64,000 bases of DNA from an uncultured Clostridia bacterium (GTDB taxonomy: Bacteria; Bacillota; Clostridia; Christensenellales; Borkfalkiaceae): the NCBI GenBank assembly GCA_934247225.1, contig CAKQJE010000003.1, positions 1 to 64,000 of the forward strand, read 5' to 3'. Shown one piece after another: positions 24,852-33,967 of the stretch. Position 1 is the stretch's first letter. Each line of letters opens with the position of its first letter. The notes below the pieces were generated by a model, which made no database searches, was not told the DNA's origin, and was given only the letters and a program-made list of their open reading frames with translations. Made by a program: the position numbers and the translations under genes.

Positions 24852-26384
24852 ATGAAAAAGATTTTAAGCGTATTGATGGCAGTGGCGCTCATGTTGTGCG
24901 GCAGTTCGTTGCTTGCAGGGTGCGGAAAAAAAGTGCCCGACTCCGAAACGGACATTCAAATAGCGTTTTGGAAGTCGGGGTTCGGCGACGAATATATGCA
25001 AGAGACGGTAAAAGCGTTTGAAAAGAAATATCCGCAATACAACGTGATAATCGAGTCCACCACCGACGGCTCGGTGTACGCCAACACCATTGCGCAAAGC
25101 GGCTCTAACAGTATCGACTTGTATTGCACGTCGGTTATCGATTTGCCGTATAACGAAAAGGCGTTGCCGCTCAACGATATCTTGACGAGCACGTGCGAGG
25201 GCGAAAGCGTAACGATAGGCGAAAAGCTTATCCCCGAGGTGAAAGAGGGTTTGCAATGGACGGACGGCAACTACTACGGATTGTCGTACTCCGGATCGCT
25301 CGAAGGCATTGTGTACAACGCCGATATTATCGACGGTGAAAAATACGAAGTTCCGCGTACCACCGCCGAACTGGTCACGCTGGTCACCGATCTGACGGGC
25401 GACGCGGCGCTCAAAGATAAGACCGCACCATTTATCCATTACGCCGCGGGCGGCTACTGGAACCGCGTATACAAAACGTGGCAAGCACAGTACGACGGAC
25501 TGGATTACTACTACAAGACGTTTATGGCGCTCAAAGACGAGCAAGGCGTTTCGCCGTCTAAGGACGTACTCATTCGCGAGGACGGACGCAAGCAAGCGTT
25601 CGAGGTGTTGGACAGCATTATCCGCGCCAATACGGTGACGGACGGATCCAACGCATTGGAGTACAACGACGCACAGACCATGTTCATGAACGGCTATGCC
25701 GCCATGATGGTTACGGGCAACTGGTTGGTGAACGAAATGAAGTCCAACAGCGAGGCGACGGCCACCAATCTGAAAATGATGAAAACGCCTATAATCAGCA
25801 GTATCAAAGACAATCTGCCCAACGTGGAAAACGACTATCAGTTGCGCGACGTCATCGATGCCGTGGATGCGTTTGACGACGGTGCGGCAAAACAACTCGC
25901 GTTCAACGACTTTACCATAACGGTCGCCGAGTGGGACAGAGTATACGAGGCGCGTCACGTAATGAGCTCCAACTTTGACGGACACTTGTTCGTTATTCCC
26001 GAATATTCCAACGCCACCGAAGCGGCAAAAGAGTTCGTAAAATTCTGCTATTCGGACGAGGCTATTCGCATTTTCAGCCAATACACGCACTCTATGCATC
26101 CCGCCCGTTTGAGCACGGGGAGCTTGGATACGACGGGGTGGCTTGATTTCGAACTGACGGCGAAAGCGCTTACCGAGAAAGCCGTTCCGCTCTTGCAAGA
26201 GGCGGCGCCGTACCGTAGCGTGCTGTTCACCAAAGGCGCTTTGCGTCCGTTCGGCAAAACCGAGCCTATCGGCGCGCTGTCAGTGGAAAAAGGGCGCTCT
26301 AATGCCGGCAAGCTGTGGAGCGACGCGGTAAGCTACTATAACAGCAACTGGTCTGACTTCTTGTCTAACGCGGGCTTGCAGTAA
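24852..26384 (+). CDS. Extracellular sugar-binding lipoprotein of the ABC importer
   Basis: A 510-residue family-1 solute-binding protein. The signal peptide ends in the lipobox LAGC with Cys24, placing it on the outer face of the membrane. The mature protein begins with the usual strand DIQIAFWKSGFGDEYMQETVKAFEKKYPQYNV, then CTSVIDLP, and a C-terminal lobe with NDAQTMFMNGYAAMMVTGNW and EAAKEFVKFCYSDEAIRIFSQY. Its size (510 against ~420 for monosaccharide binders) suits an oligosaccharide ligand, as an inference. GGGAGG lies before the ATG. It is directly downstream of the permeases. Confidence 0.93.
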   Translation: MKKILSVLMAVALMLCGSSLLAGCGKKVPDSETDIQIAFWKSGFGDEYMQETVKAFEKKYPQYNVIIESTTDGSVYANTIAQSGSNSIDLYCTSVIDLPYNEKALPLNDILTSTCEGESVTIGEKLIPEVKEGLQWTDGNYYGLSYSGSLEGIVYNADIIDGEKYEVPRTTAELVTLVTDLTGDAALKDKTAPFIHYAAGGYWNRVYKTWQAQYDGLDYYYKTFMALKDEQGVSPSKDVLIREDGRKQAFEVLDSIIRANTVTDGSNALEYNDAQTMFMNGYAAMMVTGNWLVNEMKSNSEATATNLKMMKTPIISSIKDNLPNVENDYQLRDVIDAVDAFDDGAAKQLAFNDFTITVAEWDRVYEARHVMSSNFDGHLFVIPEYSNATEAAKEFVKFCYSDEAIRIFSQYTHSMHPARLSTGSLDTTGWLDFELTAKALTEKAVPLLQEAAPYRSVLFTKGALRPFGKTEPIGALSVEKGRSNAGKLWSDAVSYYNSNWSDFLSNAGLQ

Positions 26385-26398
26385 GGGGAGGAAAAAGT

Positions 26399-27910
26399 AT
26401 GACGCAAACAAACAAAACCGTAAAGCGCACCGTATTGCTGCTTGCCTTGCTTCTCATGTGCGTTTCGCTCGTGGGCATAAACGTGACGTACGTGTACGCG
26501 GGCGTGTCTACCGTGGTGGTGTGCGACGAGAGCGGATACTGCCAAGGACTGGCGGGCGACGTATGGCACACCGACAACGACGATAAATGCGTTGCGGCGG
26601 CGGGCGAGTCCATTTCGTTTACCGCCAAAATGGCAACTTCGGCAGTGACGTACAACGTTAAGGCGAACAATCTGAAAGCGTATGAGGTGGAAGAGTGCTT
26701 CCGTATCGGCGCCGTGATCACGCTTACCGAGATGCCCTCCAATGCGCGATTCGGCTTTTTATTCGGACTGACCAGCTCGGGACACAAATCGTTGCAAAGC
26801 GGGTCTATGCTGTGGTTTGAAAAGGGCAAGTGGGGCATAAGCAAGTACGAGTCCCGAAACAACACGCGCGAACTGTTTACGGCAAACGCCGACATTGATC
26901 TCAACGCACCCTTTGCCGTGGAGATCGTCGTATCCAACGAGGGCGTGGCAACCGTAACGGTGGGCAGCGCACAGTCGCAAAACGTGCAAGACGTGTCTAC
27001 CGAAGGGTATATGGGCATAGGTTGCGTGAGCGGTGTGAGCGGACTGATATCCAAAAGTTACGCCAAAGCCACCGTGCGCGATTTGCATATCGTGACCTAT
27101 TCGTACGACACGCCCGAGAACGTGGAGTGCTACGAGTCGTTCGACTACGGATATTTCAACCAAAACGCATTTACCACCATGTCCAAGGTGGGTGTGTTGC
27201 CTCACTCGGGGCTGACCGTGCAAAACAAAGCGCTTACCTTTGCCAACACGGGCGACGCCATTTTGAGCACCATGCACGAGTATTCCAACGTGGAGTTGGC
27301 CTTCGATATACCTGCCGTGCAAACGGAGGCGGTGTACGAGGACGGCGTATTGGTAAAGAGTGTGTCGGCGCCCATATCGGTGGCGTTCGGCGCAAAGGAA
27401 AAAGACAAGGTGTCGCAGTCCTCGCCGCTTATGATCAGGTTTAAGAGCGACTCCGCTTCGCCCATAGTAAAAGGGGATCATACGGTTGCGCAACTGATGA
27501 ACGGCAAGGACGTTATCGACGAAATAATTTTGCCCGACAAGTACGATATGTACGCGGGCAAAGCTGTGTCGGTACGCGTCGTCATGGTAGACGGCGTGGT
27601 GCGCGTGGGAATAAAGACGACAGCGGAAAACGGTTTTGCCGAGATATTTGCGTGCAACATGGGCTTTACGCCCAAGGGCTACGTGCAGATTATGAGCGCG
27701 TACGCCATGAACGCCGCCGACATCGGATCGGTACGCCCCGAAACGGTGTGGCAAGGTAGCTTTACGGTAGACAACTTGTCGGTCATCAACCGCGATGTGG
27801 GCAAGAACGTGGTGCAAGTGAAATACGTGAGCAACTTAACGTACGTGCCCGGCGATTACGTTTACGAAGATACGTGGGACGAAAACGATTTGTTGTCGGC
27901 TAAAGCGTGA
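26399..27910 (+). CDS. Secreted protein with two laminin-G-like beta-sandwich domains
   Basis: A 503-residue exported protein with a signal peptide (about 1-35, VYAG). The sequence splits into two comparable halves, roughly 45-235 and 245-490, both rich in strands and with phrases such as RFGFLFGLTSSG, GSMLWFEKGKWGISKY, VEIVVSNEGVATVTVG and VSVRVVMVDGVVRVGIKTT, the style of LamG/DUF1080-type jelly-roll domains that bind sugars. No enzymatic motif, membrane anchor or lipobox is visible, so it is probably released or wall-associated. It lies between the binding protein and the second TIM-barrel protein in the operon. Domain naming is tentative. Confidence 0.6.
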   Translation: MTQTNKTVKRTVLLLALLLMCVSLVGINVTYVYAGVSTVVVCDESGYCQGLAGDVWHTDNDDKCVAAAGESISFTAKMATSAVTYNVKANNLKAYEVEECFRIGAVITLTEMPSNARFGFLFGLTSSGHKSLQSGSMLWFEKGKWGISKYESRNNTRELFTANADIDLNAPFAVEIVVSNEGVATVTVGSAQSQNVQDVSTEGYMGIGCVSGVSGLISKSYAKATVRDLHIVTYSYDTPENVECYESFDYGYFNQNAFTTMSKVGVLPHSGLTVQNKALTFANTGDAILSTMHEYSNVELAFDIPAVQTEAVYEDGVLVKSVSAPISVAFGAKEKDKVSQSSPLMIRFKSDSASPIVKGDHTVAQLMNGKDVIDEIILPDKYDMYAGKAVSVRVVMVDGVVRVGIKTTAENGFAEIFACNMGFTPKGYVQIMSAYAMNAADIGSVRPETVWQGSFTVDNLSVINRDVGKNVVQVKYVSNLTYVPGDYVYEDTWDENDLLSAKA

Positions 27911-27926
27911 TAAGGAGAGGAAAGAG

Positions 27927-29492
27927 ATGAAAAAAGGTATTTGGAAAAAACTGGCAACGGTATTTTTGGGAGGTGTTATGTTTGCATTTTCTATGTTCGG
28001 CGGCGCGTGCGGCAGTAAAAAGGGCGATGACCCCGCCGAGGAATACGATCCGCCCGAAATCATCATAGACGAGGACGAGGATAGCCAGGGCGGCACGACA
28101 AAACCTACCGTAACGTATACGCCCGCAAAAAATTGGGGCGCACAACCCGTGTATTCGTATACGTTTGACCGTATCGGCAACGACGTGATGCCCATCGGCG
28201 GGTTTGCGGGACCGTATAAGACCAAAGTGCCCGCGTACAACGGGCAAGTGCAACCCGACTTTTTGGACGATTACTTTTGGCAGCTTTTCAAAGATTGCGG
28301 CGTAAACAACATACTCTTTACGCGCGATGAATATTGCGAAGAGCCGGCGTCCGTAATGCGCGCGCTCAATCAAGCCGAAAAGTTCGGCATGGTGTACTTC
28401 GTGCGTGACCAAAGACTCAAAATGGAAGATATAAACGAAGCGAACATGAGCAATTTGGCGTCCATCGTAGGCGACTACATCAATCACCCCGGTTGTGCGG
28501 GCATTTACGGCTTGGACGAACCCACGACGGAAAAGTTTGCGCCCTTGCAAACGCTCAAATCGTCGTTCGACGCCTTGGGGTATAACGACAGAAGCGTGTA
28601 TATCAATATGTTGCCCAACTACGCGTCCGACTCGGCGTTCGGCATGACGAACGGCAAACGCAACACCTACGAGCAATATTTGAGCACGTATATGCAGCAG
28701 GTGAAAATGCCTTATTTGATGTACGATTACTATCCGTTCGTAATGGGCAGTAACGCGCTCGATTTAGACAAGAATTCGCGCATCGTGCCGTATTTCGAAA
28801 ACATTTCGGTGGCGCGCAAAGTGGCCAATCAATATCAAGTGCCTTTCTGGGCGTTCGTGCAAGCGGGCGGACAGTGGGAGGGCGAGGGCGGTAAACCCGT
28901 CGCCACCGAATATCCGCTCTTTCCTTCGGAGAGTTCGTTCTTGTGGAATATCAATACGCTTCTTGCGTATGGCATGAAGGGCATGGGATATTTCGATCTT
29001 ATTCAGGAAATCTTGCCGGAGATCAACTTTGCCGAAACGCCGAACGGCGGCAGAGATTATACCCGTTTCGGCATCGTGGGTGGTTTGGGCAATATCAATC
29101 AATGGTACTATTACGCCAAAAAAGCGGCAACGCAAATACAAGCTATCGACGGTGTTTTAATGAACGCGTCCAGCCAAGGCATTATAGTCACCGGCTCGCG
29201 TGCGTACATGGTGGGCAACGGCGAAGAGGTGTTTACCAATGGCAGTTGGCGCGAGCTGAAAAGTGTCGTGGCAGATAACGCCATCGTGGGTTGCTTCGAC
29301 TATCAGGGCAGAACGGCGCTGTACGTGGTAAACAATTCGTTCGATCAAAAGCAAAAAATCACGTTGAAATTCGACGACAAGTATGGTTACGACGTAACGC
29401 AACGCGGACAAAAAGTAAGTGTTGCCACCGAGAATTTGCAGCTTACCGTAGAGGCGGGCGAAGGCGTTCTGGTGGTTCTTCGCGCAAAATAA
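27927..29492 (+). CDS. Putative TIM-barrel glycosidase, lipoprotein form
   Basis: A 521-residue exported paralogue of the protein at 17386. The signal peptide ends GGAC with Cys28, a weak lipobox; an acidic linker (DEDEDSQGG region) follows. The barrel repeats landmarks of the paralogue: PIGGFAGPYK, DCGVNNILFTRDEY, GIYGLDEPTTEKFAP, YINMLPNYA, LMYDYYPFVMGSN, PFWAFVQAGGQWEG and KGMGYFDLIQE, then a C-terminal beta domain (TALYVVNNSFDQKQKITLKF). The pair suggests the same reaction outside and inside the cell, first on long and then on imported glycans. Family unassigned; the shared DEP and YDYYPF motifs are the best catalytic candidates. Confidence 0.6.
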   Translation: MKKGIWKKLATVFLGGVMFAFSMFGGACGSKKGDDPAEEYDPPEIIIDEDEDSQGGTTKPTVTYTPAKNWGAQPVYSYTFDRIGNDVMPIGGFAGPYKTKVPAYNGQVQPDFLDDYFWQLFKDCGVNNILFTRDEYCEEPASVMRALNQAEKFGMVYFVRDQRLKMEDINEANMSNLASIVGDYINHPGCAGIYGLDEPTTEKFAPLQTLKSSFDALGYNDRSVYINMLPNYASDSAFGMTNGKRNTYEQYLSTYMQQVKMPYLMYDYYPFVMGSNALDLDKNSRIVPYFENISVARKVANQYQVPFWAFVQAGGQWEGEGGKPVATEYPLFPSESSFLWNINTLLAYGMKGMGYFDLIQEILPEINFAETPNGGRDYTRFGIVGGLGNINQWYYYAKKAATQIQAIDGVLMNASSQGIIVTGSRAYMVGNGEEVFTNGSWRELKSVVADNAIVGCFDYQGRTALYVVNNSFDQKQKITLKFDDKYGYDVTQRGQKVSVATENLQLTVEAGEGVLVVLRAK

Positions 29493-29503
29493 TTTGGAGT
29501 ATT

Positions 29504-31462
29504 ATGCAACGAGCTACATGGATTTGGCCCACGAATAAAGAGCGTGCCGACGAATACGCGCAGTTTTACGACAATTTCGAAGCGGCAAGCGGCAACGTAA
29601 CGGTGCGGATATCCGCCGACAGCGACTACGTTTTGTACGTAAACGGCAACGTAGCGGCGTTCGGGCAATACCGTTCGTTTCCTACGCACCGCGTGTACGA
29701 CGAGGTGGATATAACGCCTTTCGTGCATGCGGGAAGTAACGCCGTTTGCATTTCGGTGTGGTACTGCGGTCACGATTCTATGACCTATATGAAAGGCACG
29801 CACGGGCTTATATACGAATTTTTTTCGGGCAATACCGTTTTGGCATATTCGGGACGGCACACCAAGTGCCGCATTGCGCCCGATTTCGTAAGCTACCGCG
29901 AAAAAGAAATTACCACGCAACTGGGATTGTCATTTTGCTACGATGCGTCTAAATACGACGGGTTCGGAGATAAGGATTTCGTGCCCGCGGGCTTTTCCGA
30001 CGCCGTTATCGTATCGGACGCGGGACAACTGTATGCGCGCCCCAACCGCAAACTGGAACTTTTGCCCACGTCGTACGCCGAACTTGTGCATCGCGAGCGC
30101 CGCATTTACGATCTGGGCGAGGAAAAGGCGGGTCTGTTGCATATTCGGTTTTCTGCGCCAAAGGGATGTTTGGTTACCGTGGTATTCGGCGAATATATTG
30201 CACAAGACGGCAACCTTATGCGCTATTACGACCACCAGGACTATTCATTGCAATTTACGGGCAGTGGGCAAGCGTTCGAGTTCGTGGGATATATGCGTCG
30301 AATAGGGTGCAGGTATTTTCAAATCTTTTCCCAAGAAGCGGATATCGACTTTATCGGCATGAAAGAAACGCCGTACCCCGTAGAGGAAAGGCCATTCTCC
30401 ACGACGTCTTCCGTATTTGCTCGCATTTATCAAACGGGCGTACGCACGTTGCGGCTGTGCATGCACGAGCATTACGAGGACTGTCCGTGGCGGGAACAGA
30501 CACTGTATCCGCTGGACAGCCGCAATATGATGCTGTGCAGTTACTATGCGTTCGGCGAGTACGAGTACGCACGTTCCAATCTTTGGCTGATGAGCAAAGC
30601 ACCGCTGTACGACGGATTGTTGCCCGCATGCATGCCCTCGGGCGTACATTCGGTGATACCCTTTTACAGTTTGGTGTTTATCTTGCAAATGCAAGAGTAC
30701 GTGACTTTTTCGGGCGATACGTCGTTGGCAAAAGAAAATCTGCCGCTTATGGAAGGACTTTTGTCGACCTTTGCCGCCAACGCCACCGACGACGGCTTGG
30801 TGCGCGAGTTTGCGCAATTTTGGAATTTTTACGAGTGGAACGAGTGGCTGAACGGACAAGGCACAACCGTTACGGACGGCGTGGCGTTGCCGCTCAACTG
30901 CTTTTATATTATGGCAAAGCAAAGCATGAATGCCGTGTACAAAGCGTTGGGTATAAAAAAGAACTACGACAAGCAGATCGCGCAACGGCAAAATGCTGTA
31001 AGAACACATTTTTGGAGCGAAAAGGACGGATTGTTCCGTAGCTATGCGGGGTGCGATACCTTTTCGGCGTTGGGCAATTCGCTTGCCATACTTTCGGGGT
31101 GTGCGTCCGATAAGGCGGAACGCATAGCAAAACGCATCGTGGGCGGCGGCTTGCAACCCACGTCGCTTGCCATGAAAATTTTCGAGTACGAGGCGTTGTA
31201 CGGGGTGAGCAGTACGTATCGCGAATATATCGTGAGCGACTTTTCCGCGGCGTATTTGTATATGCTCAACAACGGAGCCACCAGCTTTTGGGAAACGTTG
31301 GACGGGGCGGAGTTGTACGGCGGAGCGGGCAGTCTGTGCCACGGGTGGAGCGCAATGCCCATCGTGTATTTGCACCGCTATGTGCACAATGAGCGCGCGT
31401 CGGACGAAGAGCTTGGTAAATTGCCCGTACACCCCCAAGCGGCTTTTGCGAGGTGCGGATGA
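29504..31462 (+). CDS. GH78-like alpha-L-rhamnosidase, cytoplasmic
   Basis: A 652-residue enzyme without signal peptide. The ATG at 29504 has GGAG four bases upstream; the longer frame from 29291 overlaps the previous gene and is rejected. N-terminal beta domains (about 1-310) include ISADSDYVLYVNGNVAAFGQYRS, a sugar-binding jelly-roll typical of rhamnosidases. The (alpha/alpha)6 barrel begins near 320 with the acid-containing motif DCPWRE (D326, R330, E331), which differs from the usual DCPQRDER, and closes with SLCHGWSAMPIVYL. Expected to release terminal alpha-L-rhamnose from imported oligosaccharides; the altered motif leaves the sugar open. The stop overlaps the GH127 ATG. Confidence 0.75.
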   Translation: MQRATWIWPTNKERADEYAQFYDNFEAASGNVTVRISADSDYVLYVNGNVAAFGQYRSFPTHRVYDEVDITPFVHAGSNAVCISVWYCGHDSMTYMKGTHGLIYEFFSGNTVLAYSGRHTKCRIAPDFVSYREKEITTQLGLSFCYDASKYDGFGDKDFVPAGFSDAVIVSDAGQLYARPNRKLELLPTSYAELVHRERRIYDLGEEKAGLLHIRFSAPKGCLVTVVFGEYIAQDGNLMRYYDHQDYSLQFTGSGQAFEFVGYMRRIGCRYFQIFSQEADIDFIGMKETPYPVEERPFSTTSSVFARIYQTGVRTLRLCMHEHYEDCPWREQTLYPLDSRNMMLCSYYAFGEYEYARSNLWLMSKAPLYDGLLPACMPSGVHSVIPFYSLVFILQMQEYVTFSGDTSLAKENLPLMEGLLSTFAANATDDGLVREFAQFWNFYEWNEWLNGQGTTVTDGVALPLNCFYIMAKQSMNAVYKALGIKKNYDKQIAQRQNAVRTHFWSEKDGLFRSYAGCDTFSALGNSLAILSGCASDKAERIAKRIVGGGLQPTSLAMKIFEYEALYGVSSTYREYIVSDFSAAYLYMLNNGATSFWETLDGAELYGGAGSLCHGWSAMPIVYLHRYVHNERASDEELGKLPVHPQAAFARCG

Positions 31463-33300
31463 AAATACGGGCGCAAGGTTGGTTGCAAGGTTTTTTGCAA
31501 ACGCAAATGGAAGGACTTACGGGGCATATCGAAGAAGCGGGTTTTCCTTTCGATCGCACGTGGTGGGGAACGGAAGCGGCGGCGGACGGCGAAGAACATC
31601 CCAACTGGTGGGAATACGAACAGACAGCGTATTGGCTGGACGGCTATACGCGCTGCGCCCTTTTGCTGAACAGAAAAAAAGATATCGAGCGGGCGTCGCA
31701 AATCATTTACAGCGTGCTGGATCATCCCGACGAGGAAGGATATTTGGGTCCGCAATTCATGAAAAATATTCCGTGGGGGCGTTGGCCGCACGTGGTATTT
31801 TTCCGCGCGTGTCTGGTGCTGTGGGAATATAACCGCGACCCGAAGATTTTGCAGGCGCTTACGCGGCACTACGTGGGGCACACCGCCGACTATAAGCGTT
31901 TTCGCGACGTGCTCAATGTGGAGATCATGGTGTTGCTGTACTTGCAAAGCAAGGACGAGCGTCTGCTCGATTTGGCGTGCGAGAGTTATAAAAAGTACAA
32001 CGACGTATGCGAGGACGATAACTGCGACCGCGTGGCGCTGTCTGATAAAAAGCCGTATGCGCACGGCGTTACGTACAACGAGTACGCCAAGCTGGGCGCA
32101 CTGCTGTATACGGCAACAAACGACGAAGCGTATTTGCGTGCGTCCGTTGCGGCGTTTGCCAAAATCGACAAGTTTTTTATGTTGCCCGGCGGGTGCCCTT
32201 GCAGTGACGAATTTTTGCTGAGCGACTACTTTATGGAAAGCTACGAAACGTGCGATATTTCCGACTATACGTGGGCATTGTACTATATGCAGACGGCTAC
32301 GGATCAAGGCGCGTACGGCGACAAAATAGAGCGGTGTATTTTTAATGCGGGGCTCGGCTCCGTGCTGGAAGACTTTAAGGCGTTGCAGTATTTTTCTTGC
32401 GCCAACCAACTCATTGCCGACGGCACTTCCAATCACAATAGTTTTTTTGCGGGTAAAGAGTGGATGAGTTACCGCCCCGATCCCGGAACACAGTGTTGTC
32501 CCGGCAACGTAAACCGTTTTATGCCCAATTACGTATGGAATATGTGGCAATGTGACGGCAATACGGTAACTTGCCGATTGTTCGGTCCTTCTCGGTACGA
32601 GTGTGAAGTAGACGGCAACGCCGTGACGGTGGATGAGCGGACGCATTATCCGTTTGATGAAAGTATAACGTTTACCGTAACGACGAACGCCTCTTTTACG
32701 TTACGGTTTCGCGTGCCCGCGTGGAGTACGTCGCTGCGCGTAACGGTAAACGGCAGTGCGGTGCAGTTGTATCCCTTGAACGGATATGTGCAATTGTCCG
32801 TAGACGGCAACACGCAAATAATCGTTTCGTTGACGAGTGACGTGCAAAAGCATTTTACGCACGGCGGCGTGTACTTTACCAAAGGCGCGCTCGTATACGC
32901 TTTGGGCGGCAAAGAGCGGCGCATAGCGCAAAAGCAAACGGGAAAGAGTTTTCCCACGTATGATATTTACGCCGATTTCGAGTGGCGTTATGCCGTGGAC
33001 GAAAACGCGGAGGCGGAGTTTGGTGCGGGCAGGGGCGACGATACATTTGAGCGAAGTTCGTTGCCGCACCTTACGCTTTGGGCACAACGTATCGACAATT
33101 GGGATTTCGATCGCCCGAAAATCGTACAGCGTTGCACCGACTTATACATTAAGCAGTATACATACGAAAAGGGTGATTTTGTGTTTACGCCGCGGTATTT
33201 GCCCGCTGTGCCGAAAGATGGCAAAAAAGAAAAAATCGTGCTGTACCCTTACGGTGTGCAAAAAATGCGTTTGACGGTTTTTCCTTGCAATCGAAAATAA
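31459..33300 (+). CDS. GH127-family beta-L-arabinofuranosidase
   Basis: A 613-residue cytoplasmic enzyme. The start is the ATG in ATGA overlapping the GH78 stop; a GTG six bases earlier is less likely. The GH127 zinc-thiolate site is recognisable: E263 and C265 in ESYETC, and C346-C347 in TQCCPGNVNR, matching the Glu, Cys and Cys-Cys ligands of characterised members, where the second type of Cys acts as nucleophile. EHPNWWEYEQTAYWLDG and the C-terminal jelly-roll (FRVPAWSTSLRVTVNG) also fit. It should remove beta-L-arabinofuranose. Its presence points to arabinose-bearing plant glycans such as extensin-type or pectic side chains (inference). Confidence 0.85.
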   Translation: MKIRAQGWLQGFLQTQMEGLTGHIEEAGFPFDRTWWGTEAAADGEEHPNWWEYEQTAYWLDGYTRCALLLNRKKDIERASQIIYSVLDHPDEEGYLGPQFMKNIPWGRWPHVVFFRACLVLWEYNRDPKILQALTRHYVGHTADYKRFRDVLNVEIMVLLYLQSKDERLLDLACESYKKYNDVCEDDNCDRVALSDKKPYAHGVTYNEYAKLGALLYTATNDEAYLRASVAAFAKIDKFFMLPGGCPCSDEFLLSDYFMESYETCDISDYTWALYYMQTATDQGAYGDKIERCIFNAGLGSVLEDFKALQYFSCANQLIADGTSNHNSFFAGKEWMSYRPDPGTQCCPGNVNRFMPNYVWNMWQCDGNTVTCRLFGPSRYECEVDGNAVTVDERTHYPFDESITFTVTTNASFTLRFRVPAWSTSLRVTVNGSAVQLYPLNGYVQLSVDGNTQIIVSLTSDVQKHFTHGGVYFTKGALVYALGGKERRIAQKQTGKSFPTYDIYADFEWRYAVDENAEAEFGAGRGDDTFERSSLPHLTLWAQRIDNWDFDRPKIVQRCTDLYIKQYTYEKGDFVFTPRYLPAVPKDGKKEKIVLYPYGVQKMRLTVFPCNRK

Positions 33301-33313
33301 ATAGCGGTATAAT
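33285..33313 (+). promoter_or_regulatory. Internal promoter before the GH20 remnant and GH31 gene
   Basis: TTGCAA, 17-base spacer, perfect TATAAT. The -35 lies in the last codons of the GH127 gene. Confidence 0.7.
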
Positions 33314-33369
33314 GATTGTGTGACTTTGCCTATACGAGCGCGTCCCGCAATTTGTTTAAGGAGCAACAA

Positions 33370-33919
33370 ATGGATCATAAACATTTCGGCGTTATGTTGG
33401 ATTGTTCGCGTAACGCAGTGCCCAAGGTTTCCGCATTGAAAAAATTCATGGACGCCTTGCAAAAAATGGGATACAATACATTGGAACTGTATGGCGAGGA
33501 TACCTATGAGGTGGAGGGCGAACCGTACTTGGGATACATGCGCGGGCGGTACAGTGCAAGCGAGATCAAAGAGTTGGACGCTTACGCGCAAGGCGTATGA
33601 TGCAAAGGATAAACAAGCTATATCGGCTGTCGCCGATATGTACGCAAAAACCGAAAAGCGGCTTGACAAATTTTTCCAATCGTTTTCTTCGCAGTGGAAC
33701 AAGGTGAACAAGCCCTTCGGTTTCGAGGTGCAATGCGCGCGTTTGGGTGGGGTAAAACAGCGTCTTCACTACTGCCGCGCCCGTCTGCAAGACTATGCGC
33801 AAGGTCGTATTGCGTGCATAGAAGAATTGGAAGAAAAGGTGTTGCCCCTCGATCCGGACCATCCCGATAATTTACTTATCAACAATTATCGCCGCTTGGT
33901 ATCGCCTTGTGAGATTTGA
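33370..33919 (+). pseudogene. GH20-like hexosaminidase, internally deleted and frameshifted
   Basis: The 5' part reads HFGVMLDCSRNAVPKVSALK, then KMGYNTLELYGEDTYEVEGEP and YLGYMRGRYSASEIKELDAY, matching the start of Firmicutes GH20-related enzymes. It stops at 33600. In another frame, from about 33595 to 33919, residues such as FFQSFSSQWNKVNKPFGFEVQ and LGGVKQRLHYCRARLQDYA match the C-terminal domain of the same family. The roughly 400-residue catalytic middle is gone and the junction is out of frame. AAGGAG precedes the ATG. The rest of the operon is intact, so loss seems recent and specific. Confidence 0.7.
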
Positions 33920-33967
33920 AATTGCCGGTATTCTTTTGTATGAAAAAACAAAAAAGTAGGTAGTGGT

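Noticed and set aside
29291..29503. 71-residue N-terminal extension of the GH78 gene
   Set aside because: It would overlap the previous lipoprotein gene by 200 bases, and the translation is unrelated to the jelly-roll domain that begins at 29504.
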